A stretch of DNA of 60,578 bases from an uncultured Bacteroidales bacterium (lineage in GTDB: Bacteria; Bacteroidota; Bacteroidia; Bacteroidales; P3): contig OMWJ01000011.1 of assembly GCA_900314725.1 (NCBI GenBank), positions 1 to 60,578 on the forward strand, given 5' to 3'. The notes beneath the pieces were generated by a model. It was not told the DNA's origin and searched no databases. It was given only the letters and a program-made list of their open reading frames with translations. Positions 35,489 through 43,103 of the stretch are shown here, one piece after another (the stretch's first letter is position 1; each line of letters starts with the position of its first letter). Both the position numbers and the translations under genes were made by a program.

Positions 35489-35503
35489 GTAATAATTAAA
35501 TCA

Positions 35504-36136
35504 ATGAAAATAAAAGCAGTACTTTTTGATTTAGATGGAGTAGTGTTTGACACAGAACACCATTATACAATGTTTTGGTCTGAGATAGGCAAACAATATT
35601 TCCCAAATAAAAAAGATTTTGCCTCAATAATAAAAGGCCACTCTCTAACAGATATACTCCAAGAACAGTTTTCTGATTATAAAAAGGATTGGCAAGAGAT
35701 AGAAAACTCTCTTTACGAAATGGAAAAAAGTATGGTCTTTCCTTACATAGAAGGAGTGGAAGAGTTTATTCTTAAACTACAAAAGATAGGTATAAGAACA
35801 TGCCTTGTTACCTCATCAGATGAAATAAAAATGAGAACTGTCTTAAGTTCTCGTCCTGAAATTAAAAAGTATTTCCCAAATATGGTTATTGCAACAGATG
35901 TAGAACACGCAAAACCTGCTCCTGATTGCTACCTTCTTGGTGCAAAAAAATGTGAAGTAACACCAGAAGAATGTATTGTTTTTGAAGATAGTTTTGCTGG
36001 CATTCAAGCTGGAAAATCTGCAGGAATGAAAGTCATAGCTCTTTCTACAACAAATGCACCTGAATCCTTAATAGGTAAAGCAGACAAGATAATACCTGAT
36101 TTCAAGAATACGGATATTTCAATTATCAATTTCTAA
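35504..36136 (+). CDS. HAD-superfamily phosphatase, beta-phosphoglucomutase-like
   Basis: A 210-aa cytoplasmic protein. Motif I is LFDLDGVVFDTE (nucleophile Asp near residue 9). Motif II is CLVTSSDE, motif III is the Lys in HAKPAPDCY, and motif IV is VFEDSFAGIQAGKSAGM. A helical cap occupies about residues 15-85. This is the beta-phosphoglucomutase/phosphatase branch of subfamily IA; which sugar phosphate it uses cannot be read. It lies 15 nt after lptD and 27 nt before rsmA, so it is probably co-transcribed with both. Confidence 0.88.
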   Translation: MKIKAVLFDLDGVVFDTEHHYTMFWSEIGKQYFPNKKDFASIIKGHSLTDILQEQFSDYKKDWQEIENSLYEMEKSMVFPYIEGVEEFILKLQKIGIRTCLVTSSDEIKMRTVLSSRPEIKKYFPNMVIATDVEHAKPAPDCYLLGAKKCEVTPEECIVFEDSFAGIQAGKSAGMKVIALSTTNAPESLIGKADKIIPDFKNTDISIINF

Positions 36137-36163
36137 TACTAAAACATAATCTGTAATCTGGAT

Positions 36164-36934
36164 ATGAAAAAAGTCAGAGCTAAGAAGTTTTTAGGACAGC
36201 ATTTCCTTACAAATGAAAATGTAGCAAAAGATATTGTTTCTTCTTTAAGAAAAAAAGATAATATCTTGGAAGTTGGTGCAGGAATGGGCGTATTAACCAA
36301 ATATCTAATAAAAGAAAAAACTAAAGATTTTACTATTATAGAAATAGATAAAGAATCTGTTGCCTATCTAAAAGAATATTACCCAGAAATAAAAAACAGC
36401 ATTATTGAAGGAGATTTTTTACAAAGCGATTTAACGAATCTATTTCATAAGAACAAGTTCTCTCTCATCGGCAATTTTCCTTACAATATTTCCAATTTGA
36501 TTCTTTTTAAAGTTTTTGAAAACAAAGATATTGTAGATGAAGTTGTAGGAATGTTTCAAAAAGAAGTAGCTGAAAGAGTCATAGCAAAAGAAGGCAGCAA
36601 AACATACGGAATTCTATCTGTTTTTCTGTCTGTCTTCTACGATAGAGAATATCTCTTCACTGTTCCTAATACTGACTTTGATCCTATGCCTAAGGTTCAA
36701 TCTGCAGTTATAAGACTTACGAGAAACAATATAATCGACTTGGACTGTGATGAAAAACAGTTTATTCTTGTTGTCAAAACAGCATTTAATCAAAGAAGAA
36801 AAATGCTTAGACAAAGCCTAAAAGCTTTAAATAAGAGTTTGGAGAATATCCCCGAAGATATACTTACAAAAAGAGCAGAACAACTTTCACCTCAAGATTT
36901 TATAAACCTTACAAAACTTATATACAATGTTTGA
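36164..36934 (+). CDS. rsmA: 16S rRNA (adenine1518/1519-N6)-dimethyltransferase RsmA
   Basis: A 256-aa cytoplasmic methyltransferase. It begins KKVRAKKFLGQHFLTN, the family signature. SAM-binding motif I is ILEVGAGMGVLTKYL (about residues 38-52), followed by TIIEIDKE and the catalytic GNFPYNIS motif (about residues 103-110). The C-terminal helical domain contains FNQRRKMLRQSLK. RsmA (KsgA) dimethylates two adjacent adenosines near the 3' end of 16S rRNA in late 30S assembly. Its 3' end overlaps the start of mntP by 8 bp, indicating coupling. Confidence 0.96.
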   Translation: MKKVRAKKFLGQHFLTNENVAKDIVSSLRKKDNILEVGAGMGVLTKYLIKEKTKDFTIIEIDKESVAYLKEYYPEIKNSIIEGDFLQSDLTNLFHKNKFSLIGNFPYNISNLILFKVFENKDIVDEVVGMFQKEVAERVIAKEGSKTYGILSVFLSVFYDREYLFTVPNTDFDPMPKVQSAVIRLTRNNIIDLDCDEKQFILVVKTAFNQRRKMLRQSLKALNKSLENIPEDILTKRAEQLSPQDFINLTKLIYNV

Positions 36935-37508
36935 CATAGAATTTTTCATTCAAGCCATAATATTAGGAGTGGCTTTATCTATGGATTGCTTCACAGTGAG
37001 CATCACTTGTGGTTTACAAAAAACGATGTCAAAGAGAAGAACTCTCCTTTTGGCTTTTTGCTTTGCATTCTTTCAAGGATTTATGCCTTTGTTAGGTTCT
37101 GTATTCACTTCGCTTCTTTATGATTTTATAGAAGCTATTTCTTCTTGGATTTCTTTTACATTATTATTTATTATAGGAGTGAAGATGATAATGGACGGCA
37201 GAAACTTCAAATTAAGAGAAAAAGTATTTGATGTCTCATCTTTCAAGGTTATTATTCTTTTAAGTATTGCCACAAGTATAGACGCTTTAGTAATAGGAAT
37301 AAGTTTCTCAGGTATGAATTGGGTCGTAGGAGAGCAACTATTATCTATTTTCATAATATTCTTTATCACACTTATCATGTCTTTAATAGGTGTTAGAATG
37401 GGAGAGAAAATCCATTTTATAAAACCTCGTTTTGCTCTTATCTTTGGAGGGTTCCTGCTAATATTAATCGGAGTAAAAAGTATTCTCCAATACTATTTAC
37501 AATCTTAA
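36927..37508 (+). CDS. mntP: Manganese efflux pump MntP
   Basis: A 193-aa inner-membrane protein with six predicted helices in two inverted halves. Each half carries the conserved acidic residue of the family: ALSMDCFTVSI in the first and IATSIDALVIGISF in the second, the two Asp residues that line the cation path. MntP exports Mn2+. It overlaps rsmA by 8 bp and is probably the last gene of the lptD operon. In E. coli mntP is controlled by Mn-responsive elements; no riboswitch-like leader is visible here, since the gene has no leader of its own. Confidence 0.9.
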   Translation: MFDIEFFIQAIILGVALSMDCFTVSITCGLQKTMSKRRTLLLAFCFAFFQGFMPLLGSVFTSLLYDFIEAISSWISFTLLFIIGVKMIMDGRNFKLREKVFDVSSFKVIILLSIATSIDALVIGISFSGMNWVVGEQLLSIFIIFFITLIMSLIGVRMGEKIHFIKPRFALIFGGFLLILIGVKSILQYYLQS

Positions 37509-37554
37509 TAAGAATATTTTTCTTTCAAAATTAGCCTATTTAATTTTTATTTAT

Positions 37555-37562
37555 TATTTTTG
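37555..37562 (+). promoter_or_regulatory. -7 element of the rnfA gene
   Basis: TATTTTTG fits TAnnTTTG and lies 35 nt before the rnfA ATG at 37598. The upstream TTTG element is not clear. A purine-rich AAAGAGGAGC sits about 5 nt before the ATG, one of the few Shine-Dalgarno-like sequences in the window. Confidence 0.5.
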
Positions 37563-37597
37563 CAGTTCAATTTATTTAGAAATAAAGAGGAGCAATT

Positions 37598-38176
37598 ATG
37601 GAATACTTAAAGATTTTTGTTTTCGCAGTGTTTGTAAGCAATGTTGTGCTTAGTCAGTTCTTAGGGATCTGTCCTTTTCTTGGAGTTTCTAATAAGGTAA
37701 GCACTGCAACCGGTATGGGTTTAGCCGTTGTTTTCGTTATGACTTTAGCAACTTTGGTTACTTACCCAATTCAATACTATTTACTTGTGCCTTTGCACTT
37801 AGAATTTTTACAAACAATAATGTTCATCCTCGTTATTGCAGCCTTGGTGCAAATGGTTGAAATCGTGTTGAAAAAGATTAGTCCTGCTTTGTATCAATCT
37901 TTAGGAGTATTTCTTCCTCTTATAACAACAAACTGTGCTGTTTTAGGTGTGGCAATCGTTGTTATTCAAAAGGAATTTGCATTACTTCCAGGACTAATGT
38001 ATAGTTTTTCTATGGCTATAGGATTTACTATTGCTCTTATTCTATTTGCTGGAATTAGAGAACATTTAGATCTTATGGAAATGCCAAAAGGAATGAAAGG
38101 AGCTCCTATTTCTCTTATAGCTGCTGGTATTCTTGCTATGGCATTTATGGGATTTGCTGGTCTAGTAAAGCTATAA
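37598..38176 (+). CDS. rnfA: Electron transport complex subunit RnfA/RsxA
   Basis: A 192-aa inner-membrane protein with six helices. It starts MEYLKIFVFAVFVSNVVLSQFLGICPFLGVS and contains LPLITTNCAVLGVAIV, both hallmarks of RnfA; the two Cys (in LGIC and TTNC) are those that ligate the membrane 2Fe-2S centre shared with RnfE. The Rnf complex couples ferredoxin oxidation and NAD reduction to Na+ or H+ pumping. Normally rnfA ends a six-gene rnfBCDGEA operon, but here it stands alone with its own promoter and terminator. The other subunits are not in this window. Confidence 0.92.
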   Translation: MEYLKIFVFAVFVSNVVLSQFLGICPFLGVSNKVSTATGMGLAVVFVMTLATLVTYPIQYYLLVPLHLEFLQTIMFILVIAALVQMVEIVLKKISPALYQSLGVFLPLITTNCAVLGVAIVVIQKEFALLPGLMYSFSMAIGFTIALILFAGIREHLDLMEMPKGMKGAPISLIAAGILAMAFMGFAGLVKL

Positions 38177-38190
38177 CAAAAATATATAAC

Positions 38191-38247
38191 AAAAGCAGAA
38201 AATCTAATCTTTGCTTAGAAGGAAGTAGAGATTAGATTTTTGCTTTT
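38191..38247 (+). terminator. Terminator of rnfA
   Basis: AAAAGCAGAAAATCTAATCT (38191-38210) pairs with AGATTAGATTTTTGCTTTT (38229-38247) with one small mismatch, followed by T-rich sequence. It isolates rnfA from the gene at 38265. Confidence 0.8.
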
Positions 38248-38264
38248 TCTTTAAAGTTTAGATA

Positions 38265-38456
38265 ATGAAGAAGATTTGTCCTAAATGTAAAAAAGAATTT
38301 GAATGCAAACACAATAAAGATTGTTTTTGTATGAAATATCCTATTTCAGAAGAAAATCTTAATATCTTGAAAAAAAAGTTTGACAATTGTCTTTGTGAAG
38401 ATTGTCTGAAAGAATACGCAACAAAACAGAAAGAAATAAAACACAAATTATTATAA
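38265..38456 (+). CDS. Cysteine-rich CWC-type small protein
   Basis: A 63-aa protein beginning MKKICPKCKKEFECKHNKDCFC with later CLCEDCLKEY. The Cys pattern (CPxC...C...CxC...CxC..C) matches the cysteine-rich CWC family, small proteins expected to bind zinc; no function is established. It lies 8 nt before surE and shares its direction, so the two are likely co-transcribed. Length is normal for the family. Confidence 0.8.
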   Translation: MKKICPKCKKEFECKHNKDCFCMKYPISEENLNILKKKFDNCLCEDCLKEYATKQKEIKHKLL

Positions 38457-38463
38457 TACTTCT

Positions 38464-39225
38464 ATGACACAAAAACCTTTAATATTTATCACCAATGATG
38501 ATGGTTATCTCTCAAATGGAATAAAACTTTTGGAAGATATTCTAAGGCCAATGGGAAAAGTTGTTGTTGTTGCTCCTTCAAAAGAAATGTCTGGACAAAG
38601 CCATTCTATTACTGTTGGCAAGCCATTAAAACTTTCTTGCATAAAAAAAGAAGATAATTTTGAAGAATATTCCTTAGAAGGAACACCTGTTGATTGTGTT
38701 AAGATGGCTTTTGACAAAGTATTGAACAGAAAGCCTGACTTCCTTTTTGCAGGTATTAACCATGGTTCAAATGTAAGTATTAATACTATCTATTCAGGAA
38801 CAATGGCTGCCGTTATGGAAGGTTGCTCTGAAGGGGTGGCAAGTGTAGGTTTCTCTCTTTGCGATGATGACAAACACGGAGACTTATCTTTCTGCCTACC
38901 TTTTGTCAAACAGATAGCAGAAAATGTTATCAAACATTCTTTACCAACAGACGTATGCCTTAATGTTAATTTCCCTGTTGGAGAAATAAAAGGTATAAAA
39001 GTTGGCCATCAAGCCAAAGGTTATTGGTCAGAGGATTTCACTATGTCTGAACAAGAAGATGGAAAAAGAATATTTTGGCTTGGAGGAGAGTACCATTGCT
39101 TAGATAAATCAGAACAAGCAGATTGGAATATAATTCACAACAACTACGCCGCTGTTGTTCCTATGCAAGTTGATTTTACTGCCTATAAGTTAATAAAAGA
39201 AATGAAAGAAAGATTTGATAGTTAA
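38464..39225 (+). CDS. surE: 5'-nucleotidase SurE
   Basis: A 253-aa enzyme with all SurE motifs: metal-binding ITNDDGYLSNGI at the N-terminus, VVAPSKEMSGQSHSIT, GTPVDCVKMAF, GINHGSNVS and YSGTMAAVMEG. SurE is a metal-dependent phosphatase that removes phosphate from nucleoside monophosphates and short polyphosphate, linked to stationary-phase survival. It lies between a CWC protein (8 nt) and the M49 peptidase (12 nt). Length and residues are normal. Confidence 0.95.
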   Translation: MTQKPLIFITNDDGYLSNGIKLLEDILRPMGKVVVVAPSKEMSGQSHSITVGKPLKLSCIKKEDNFEEYSLEGTPVDCVKMAFDKVLNRKPDFLFAGINHGSNVSINTIYSGTMAAVMEGCSEGVASVGFSLCDDDKHGDLSFCLPFVKQIAENVIKHSLPTDVCLNVNFPVGEIKGIKVGHQAKGYWSEDFTMSEQEDGKRIFWLGGEYHCLDKSEQADWNIIHNNYAAVVPMQVDFTAYKLIKEMKERFDS

Positions 39226-39237
39226 AAATTAATAAAT

Positions 39238-41220
39238 ATGAAAAAAACAATCTTAACAATTATGATTTTAGCAAATATGTTTTCTAATAATACTATAGCA
39301 CAAAAAACAAACACCGAAGAATTCAAGTATATTTTAGACGAATTTGCTGATTGTAAAGTTATGCGATATCGCCTACCTGACTGGGATAGTCTTAGCTTAA
39401 ATCAAAAGCAATATATCTATTGTTTATCCGAAGCAGCTCTTTGGGGGAGAGACATTTATTTTGACCAAAACTATAAACATAATCTTCAAATAAGAAAAGC
39501 TTTGGAATTTATCCTCACTAACTACAAAGGGGACAAAACTTGCAAATACTATATAGATTTTGAAGTTTATGCAAAACGTTTCTTCTTTTCCAATGGATTA
39601 CATCACCATTATGGCGAAAAGAAGTTCTTTCCTGATTGTCCTAAGTCCTACTTTGCTTCACTGCTGAAAGGATATAAAGATGCAGATTTTATTATTGAAC
39701 AAATATATAATGAAAATATAGCTCCTATTCGCAGAGATAATGCAACAGATAAAGACATAGTAAAAACCTCTGCAGTTAATTTCTATGAAAACATCACAAG
39801 ACAAGAAGCAGAAAATTATTATAATAATATAGAAATAGACACCGTACGTCCTGTTTCTTTGGGTATAAACTCAAAACTTGTAAAAGAAAACGGACAAATC
39901 AAAGAACTTGTTTGGAAACAAGGCGGAGAATACTCTTTTTATATAGAGAAAATAATTTATTGGTTAGAAAAAGCACTCTCTTTTGCAGAAAACGATGCAC
40001 AAAAACAATACACAAATAAACTTATTGAATTCTACAAAACAGGAGATTTAAAGGCTTGGGACGAATACAATATTCTTTGGTCTCAAGACACTAAAAGTAT
40101 CTGTGATTACATCAACGGTTTTATAGAAACTTACAACGACCCTTTAGGAATGAAAGGAACTTGGGAAGCATTAGTTAATTACAAAGACTTAAATGCAACA
40201 AAACGAACTTTAACTATTTGTAACAACGCACAGTGGTTTGAAGACCATTCTCCTGTAAAACTTGAATATAGAAAGAAAAAAGTTACAGGTGTCAGTGCAA
40301 AGGTTATCAATGCAGCAATGCTTTCTGGTGATTGTTATCCTACTCCTCCTATTGGAATAAACCTGCCTAATGCAGATTGGATTAGAAAAGAGTATGGGTC
40401 AAAAAGTGTTACCATTGCTAACCTTAGCGATGCTTATTTCTATGCTTCAATGGAAAGTCCAAAGAGTGCTTTGAAAGAATTTGCTTACTCCGAAAAAGAA
40501 ATAGAAATGGAAAAACAACATGGACAACTTTCCGACAATCTTCATACAGATATGCACGAATGTCTTGGTCATGCTTCTGGACAACTTCTTGACACAACTC
40601 CTACCAATGCTCTCAAAGAATACTCTTCTGCTTTGGAAGAAGCAAGAGCAGACTTGTTTGCTTTATACTACCTAATGGACGAAAAGATGATTGAACTTGG
40701 GCTTGTTCCTTCTTTGGAAACAGGAATGGCACAATATGATTCATATATACGCAATGGTCTATTGGTTCAACTTGCTCGCATTCCTCTTGGAGAGAAAGTA
40801 ACCGAAGCTCACATGCAAGATAGAAAACTTATCTCCGAATACGCCTTGCAAAATGGCAAAGGCTGTGTAGGGAAAAGAATAAAAGACGGCAAAACTTATT
40901 TTGTTGTTACAGACTATAGACAACTGAGAAAAACTTTCGGTGAACTGCTTTACATCATACAAGATATCAAATCAAGAGGAGACTATGAAGCAGGAAAAAA
41001 TCTTGTAGAAAAATATGGAGTAAATATAGATTACAATCTTCATAAAGAAGTCTTGGAAAGATATAACTCCTTAGGAATAAAACCATACGGAGGTTTTGTC
41101 AATCCTATCTTAAAAGAAAAGAAAGACAAGAAAGGTAAAGTAATTGATATTGTCGTGTCGTACCCTAAAACATTTATTGAACAAGAGTTAGAATACGGAA
41201 AAACATATTCCCAGAAATAA
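39238..41220 (+). CDS. M49-family dipeptidyl peptidase (DPP III-like)
   Basis: A 660-aa protein with a signal peptide (MKKTILTIMILANMFSNNTIAQ). The zinc site is HECLGH (about residues 440-445) in DMHECLGHASGQL, with the third ligand in SALEEARADLFALYYL; this matches the HExxxH-type signature of M49. The family removes dipeptides from the N-terminus of short peptides. Bacteroides relatives with a signal peptide are periplasmic. Its stop codon overlaps the yraN start by 1 nt, so yraN is translationally coupled. Some databases label relatives as dihydrofolate reductase by mistake; nothing here supports that. Confidence 0.9.
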   Translation: MKKTILTIMILANMFSNNTIAQKTNTEEFKYILDEFADCKVMRYRLPDWDSLSLNQKQYIYCLSEAALWGRDIYFDQNYKHNLQIRKALEFILTNYKGDKTCKYYIDFEVYAKRFFFSNGLHHHYGEKKFFPDCPKSYFASLLKGYKDADFIIEQIYNENIAPIRRDNATDKDIVKTSAVNFYENITRQEAENYYNNIEIDTVRPVSLGINSKLVKENGQIKELVWKQGGEYSFYIEKIIYWLEKALSFAENDAQKQYTNKLIEFYKTGDLKAWDEYNILWSQDTKSICDYINGFIETYNDPLGMKGTWEALVNYKDLNATKRTLTICNNAQWFEDHSPVKLEYRKKKVTGVSAKVINAAMLSGDCYPTPPIGINLPNADWIRKEYGSKSVTIANLSDAYFYASMESPKSALKEFAYSEKEIEMEKQHGQLSDNLHTDMHECLGHASGQLLDTTPTNALKEYSSALEEARADLFALYYLMDEKMIELGLVPSLETGMAQYDSYIRNGLLVQLARIPLGEKVTEAHMQDRKLISEYALQNGKGCVGKRIKDGKTYFVVTDYRQLRKTFGELLYIIQDIKSRGDYEAGKNLVEKYGVNIDYNLHKEVLERYNSLGIKPYGGFVNPILKEKKDKKGKVIDIVVSYPKTFIEQELEYGKTYSQK

Positions 41221-41588
41221 TGGAATCTACGTATGAAAAAGGCAGGCAAGGGGAAGCTCTTGCTTGTCGCTTTTTAGAAGAAAAAGGCTATATCATATTA
41301 GCACGAAACTTTGTCTGGCAAAAGCATGAAATAGACATTATTGCACAAGACAAAAACGAGGTAGTTTTCATTGAAGTCAAAGAAAGAGAAACTGATGTTT
41401 TCGGAGAACCCTACGAAGCCGTTAATCTGAAAAAACAGCGATACATTATAAACGTTGCAAATTACTACTTGCAAAAGTTCCATATAGATTTTGAAGCCCG
41501 CTTTGATATTATCTCCATTATTCTTTCAGAAAACACAGAACCCAAGATAGAACATATAATTGGTGCCTTTACCCCAAGCATCTATTAG
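41220..41588 (+). CDS. YraN family (UPF0102) endonuclease-like protein
   Basis: A 122-aa cytoplasmic protein with the family pattern KGRQGEALACRFLEEKGYIILARNF, EIDIIAQDKNEVVFIEVKERE and AVNLKKQRYI. This is a restriction-endonuclease-like fold with the E...D...ExK catalytic pattern (EIDII, FIEVK), but the biological role is unknown. The start ATG overlaps the peptidase stop codon (TAATG). It converges with the M20 amidohydrolase gene ending at 41601, with only 12 nt between and no obvious terminator. Confidence 0.9.
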   Translation: MESTYEKGRQGEALACRFLEEKGYIILARNFVWQKHEIDIIAQDKNEVVFIEVKERETDVFGEPYEAVNLKKQRYIINVANYYLQKFHIDFEARFDIISIILSENTEPKIEHIIGAFTPSIY

Positions 41589-41600
41589 AAAGGGGTGAAA

Positions 41601-42788
41601 CTATCTTTGAAGATATTTCAAGACAAGGTAAGTTTCCAATGCCATTGATGTTTTCAGAACATTCTCATCAGCGTTGAAATAAGCAGTATGCAGGTTAGCA
41701 ATAGGCTCTCCTTCTTTATGCGTTCCTATTCTAAAATAGCATGAAGGTACTTGTTGTGCAAAATAAGAGAAATCTTCTGCTGTCATACGCATACCTGCAT
41801 CTTGTAAATGACCTTTTGGAAGAAATTCTTCTGACCAAGAGATTATTTTGCGTGTAAGTTCTGGGTTATTATAGACAAAAGGATAGCCATGATCAACAAA
41901 AACATCTGCCTCTGCTCCAAATGCTTTTGCAGTGTTTTCACTTATCTGCTTTATAAGCCTATGACACTCTTTTCTCCAGTCCTCATCAAAGGTACGAATA
42001 ATACATTCCATCTTAACTTCCGAAGGAATGATATTTGTTCTTCCCTCTGCAATGAATCTGCCGACTGAAAACGTTGTTGGCATAGTTGGATTAGCCGAAC
42101 GAGAAACAATAGTCTGCAATGCAGTAACAACATGACAAGCTGCGACCACAGGGTCTATATCTAAATGAGGAGTAGCTCCATGTCCGCCTTTACCTTTTAT
42201 GGTTATATATATTTCATCTGTTGAAGCCATAAGTTTGCCTTCTTTCATTGCAACAACTCCACATTCCAACTCAGGAGTACAATGAAACGCCAACATAGCA
42301 GATGGTTTTACTTGATTAAAAATACCTGCCTTTAGCATAGATATTGCTCCACCTGGATATTCTTCCTCTGAAGGCTGAAAAACAAACATAACTCTTCCAT
42401 AGAATTCATCCCTCATCTCGTTAAGAATCTTTATCACTCCCAATAGAGAAGACATGTGAATATCATGCCCACAGGCGTGCATAACACCTTTATTCCTGGA
42501 AGAGAAAGGTAAATTTGTTTTTTCTTCTATTGGTAAAGCATCCATATCAGCCCTTAATGCAATGCAATTGCTTTCTGGTTCTTTGCCATCAACAAAACCA
42601 TAGATACCATAACCATAGATGTCATTGTTGTATTTTAGACCTATTGCATCTAATTCTTTGCAGATTAATGCTGAGGTTTCTTTTTCCTTTTTAGAAAGTT
42701 CAGGATTCTGGTGTAATAACCTACGTATCTCTACTTGTCTTTCAAAGTATTTATCTACTAAACTTAGTATGGTATTTTTTTTGTCCAT
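41601..42788 (-). CDS. M20-family amidohydrolase
   Basis: A 395-aa protein when started at ATG 42786-42788 (MDKKNTILSLVDKYF). The frame remains open upstream only because it crosses two tRNA genes, so longer starts are rejected; ATG 42803 is the only other candidate. Metal-binding motifs are ALRADMDALPIEE, MHACGHDIHMSSLLG, FQPSEEEYPGGA and the late AEDFSYF. The family hydrolyses N-acyl amino acids, amino-acid conjugates or N-acetyl-diaminopimelate; the substrate is not clear. It lies directly behind tRNA-Thr (24 nt), so it is probably transcribed from the tRNA promoter at 43011-43041. Confidence 0.9.
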   Translation of the reverse strand: MDKKNTILSLVDKYFERQVEIRRLLHQNPELSKKEKETSALICKELDAIGLKYNNDIYGYGIYGFVDGKEPESNCIALRADMDALPIEEKTNLPFSSRNKGVMHACGHDIHMSSLLGVIKILNEMRDEFYGRVMFVFQPSEEEYPGGAISMLKAGIFNQVKPSAMLAFHCTPELECGVVAMKEGKLMASTDEIYITIKGKGGHGATPHLDIDPVVAACHVVTALQTIVSRSANPTMPTTFSVGRFIAEGRTNIIPSEVKMECIIRTFDEDWRKECHRLIKQISENTAKAFGAEADVFVDHGYPFVYNNPELTRKIISWSEEFLPKGHLQDAGMRMTAEDFSYFAQQVPSCYFRIGTHKEGEPIANLHTAYFNADENVLKTSMALETYLVLKYLQR

Positions 42789-42811
42789 TTGTACATAGCA
42801 CATAAAGAGAG

Positions 42812-42884
<73 letters not shown>

Positions 42885-42894
42885 AAAAAAAAAG

Positions 42895-42967
42895 TGTCCT
42901 TGCAGGGACTCGAACCCTGGACCCATTGATTAAGAGTCAATTGCTCTACCAACTGAGCTACAAAGAC
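42895..42967 (-). tRNA. tRNA-Lys (CTT anticodon)
   Basis: A 73-nt cloverleaf: acceptor GTCTTTG / CAAGGAC, D-arm GCTC-GAGC, anticodon stem ATTGA / TCAAT with loop CTCTTAA (anticodon CTT), T-arm CAGGG / CCCTG with TTCGAGT, discriminator A. CCA is not encoded. It is the first gene of a tRNA-Lys / tRNA-Thr / M20 unit. Confidence 0.95.
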
Positions 42968-43010
42968 ATTTTTTCTATTTTTCTGAAATAATATGATCTA
43001 AAATCAGGTT

Positions 43011-43041
43011 GCAAAAGTAATACTTTATATTTAAATACAAA
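43011..43041 (-). promoter_or_regulatory. Promoter of the tRNA-Lys / tRNA-Thr / M20 unit
   Basis: On the minus strand TTTG (43038-43041), 18 nt, then TACTTTTG (43012-43019). It lies about 45 nt before the tRNA-Lys 5' end. Confidence 0.7.
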
Positions 43042-43103
43042 AATAAAAATGCCGTTTTTTTTGAAATCTATTCTTAAAACTCTGTTTTTTAGGTGAATAA
43101 AAC

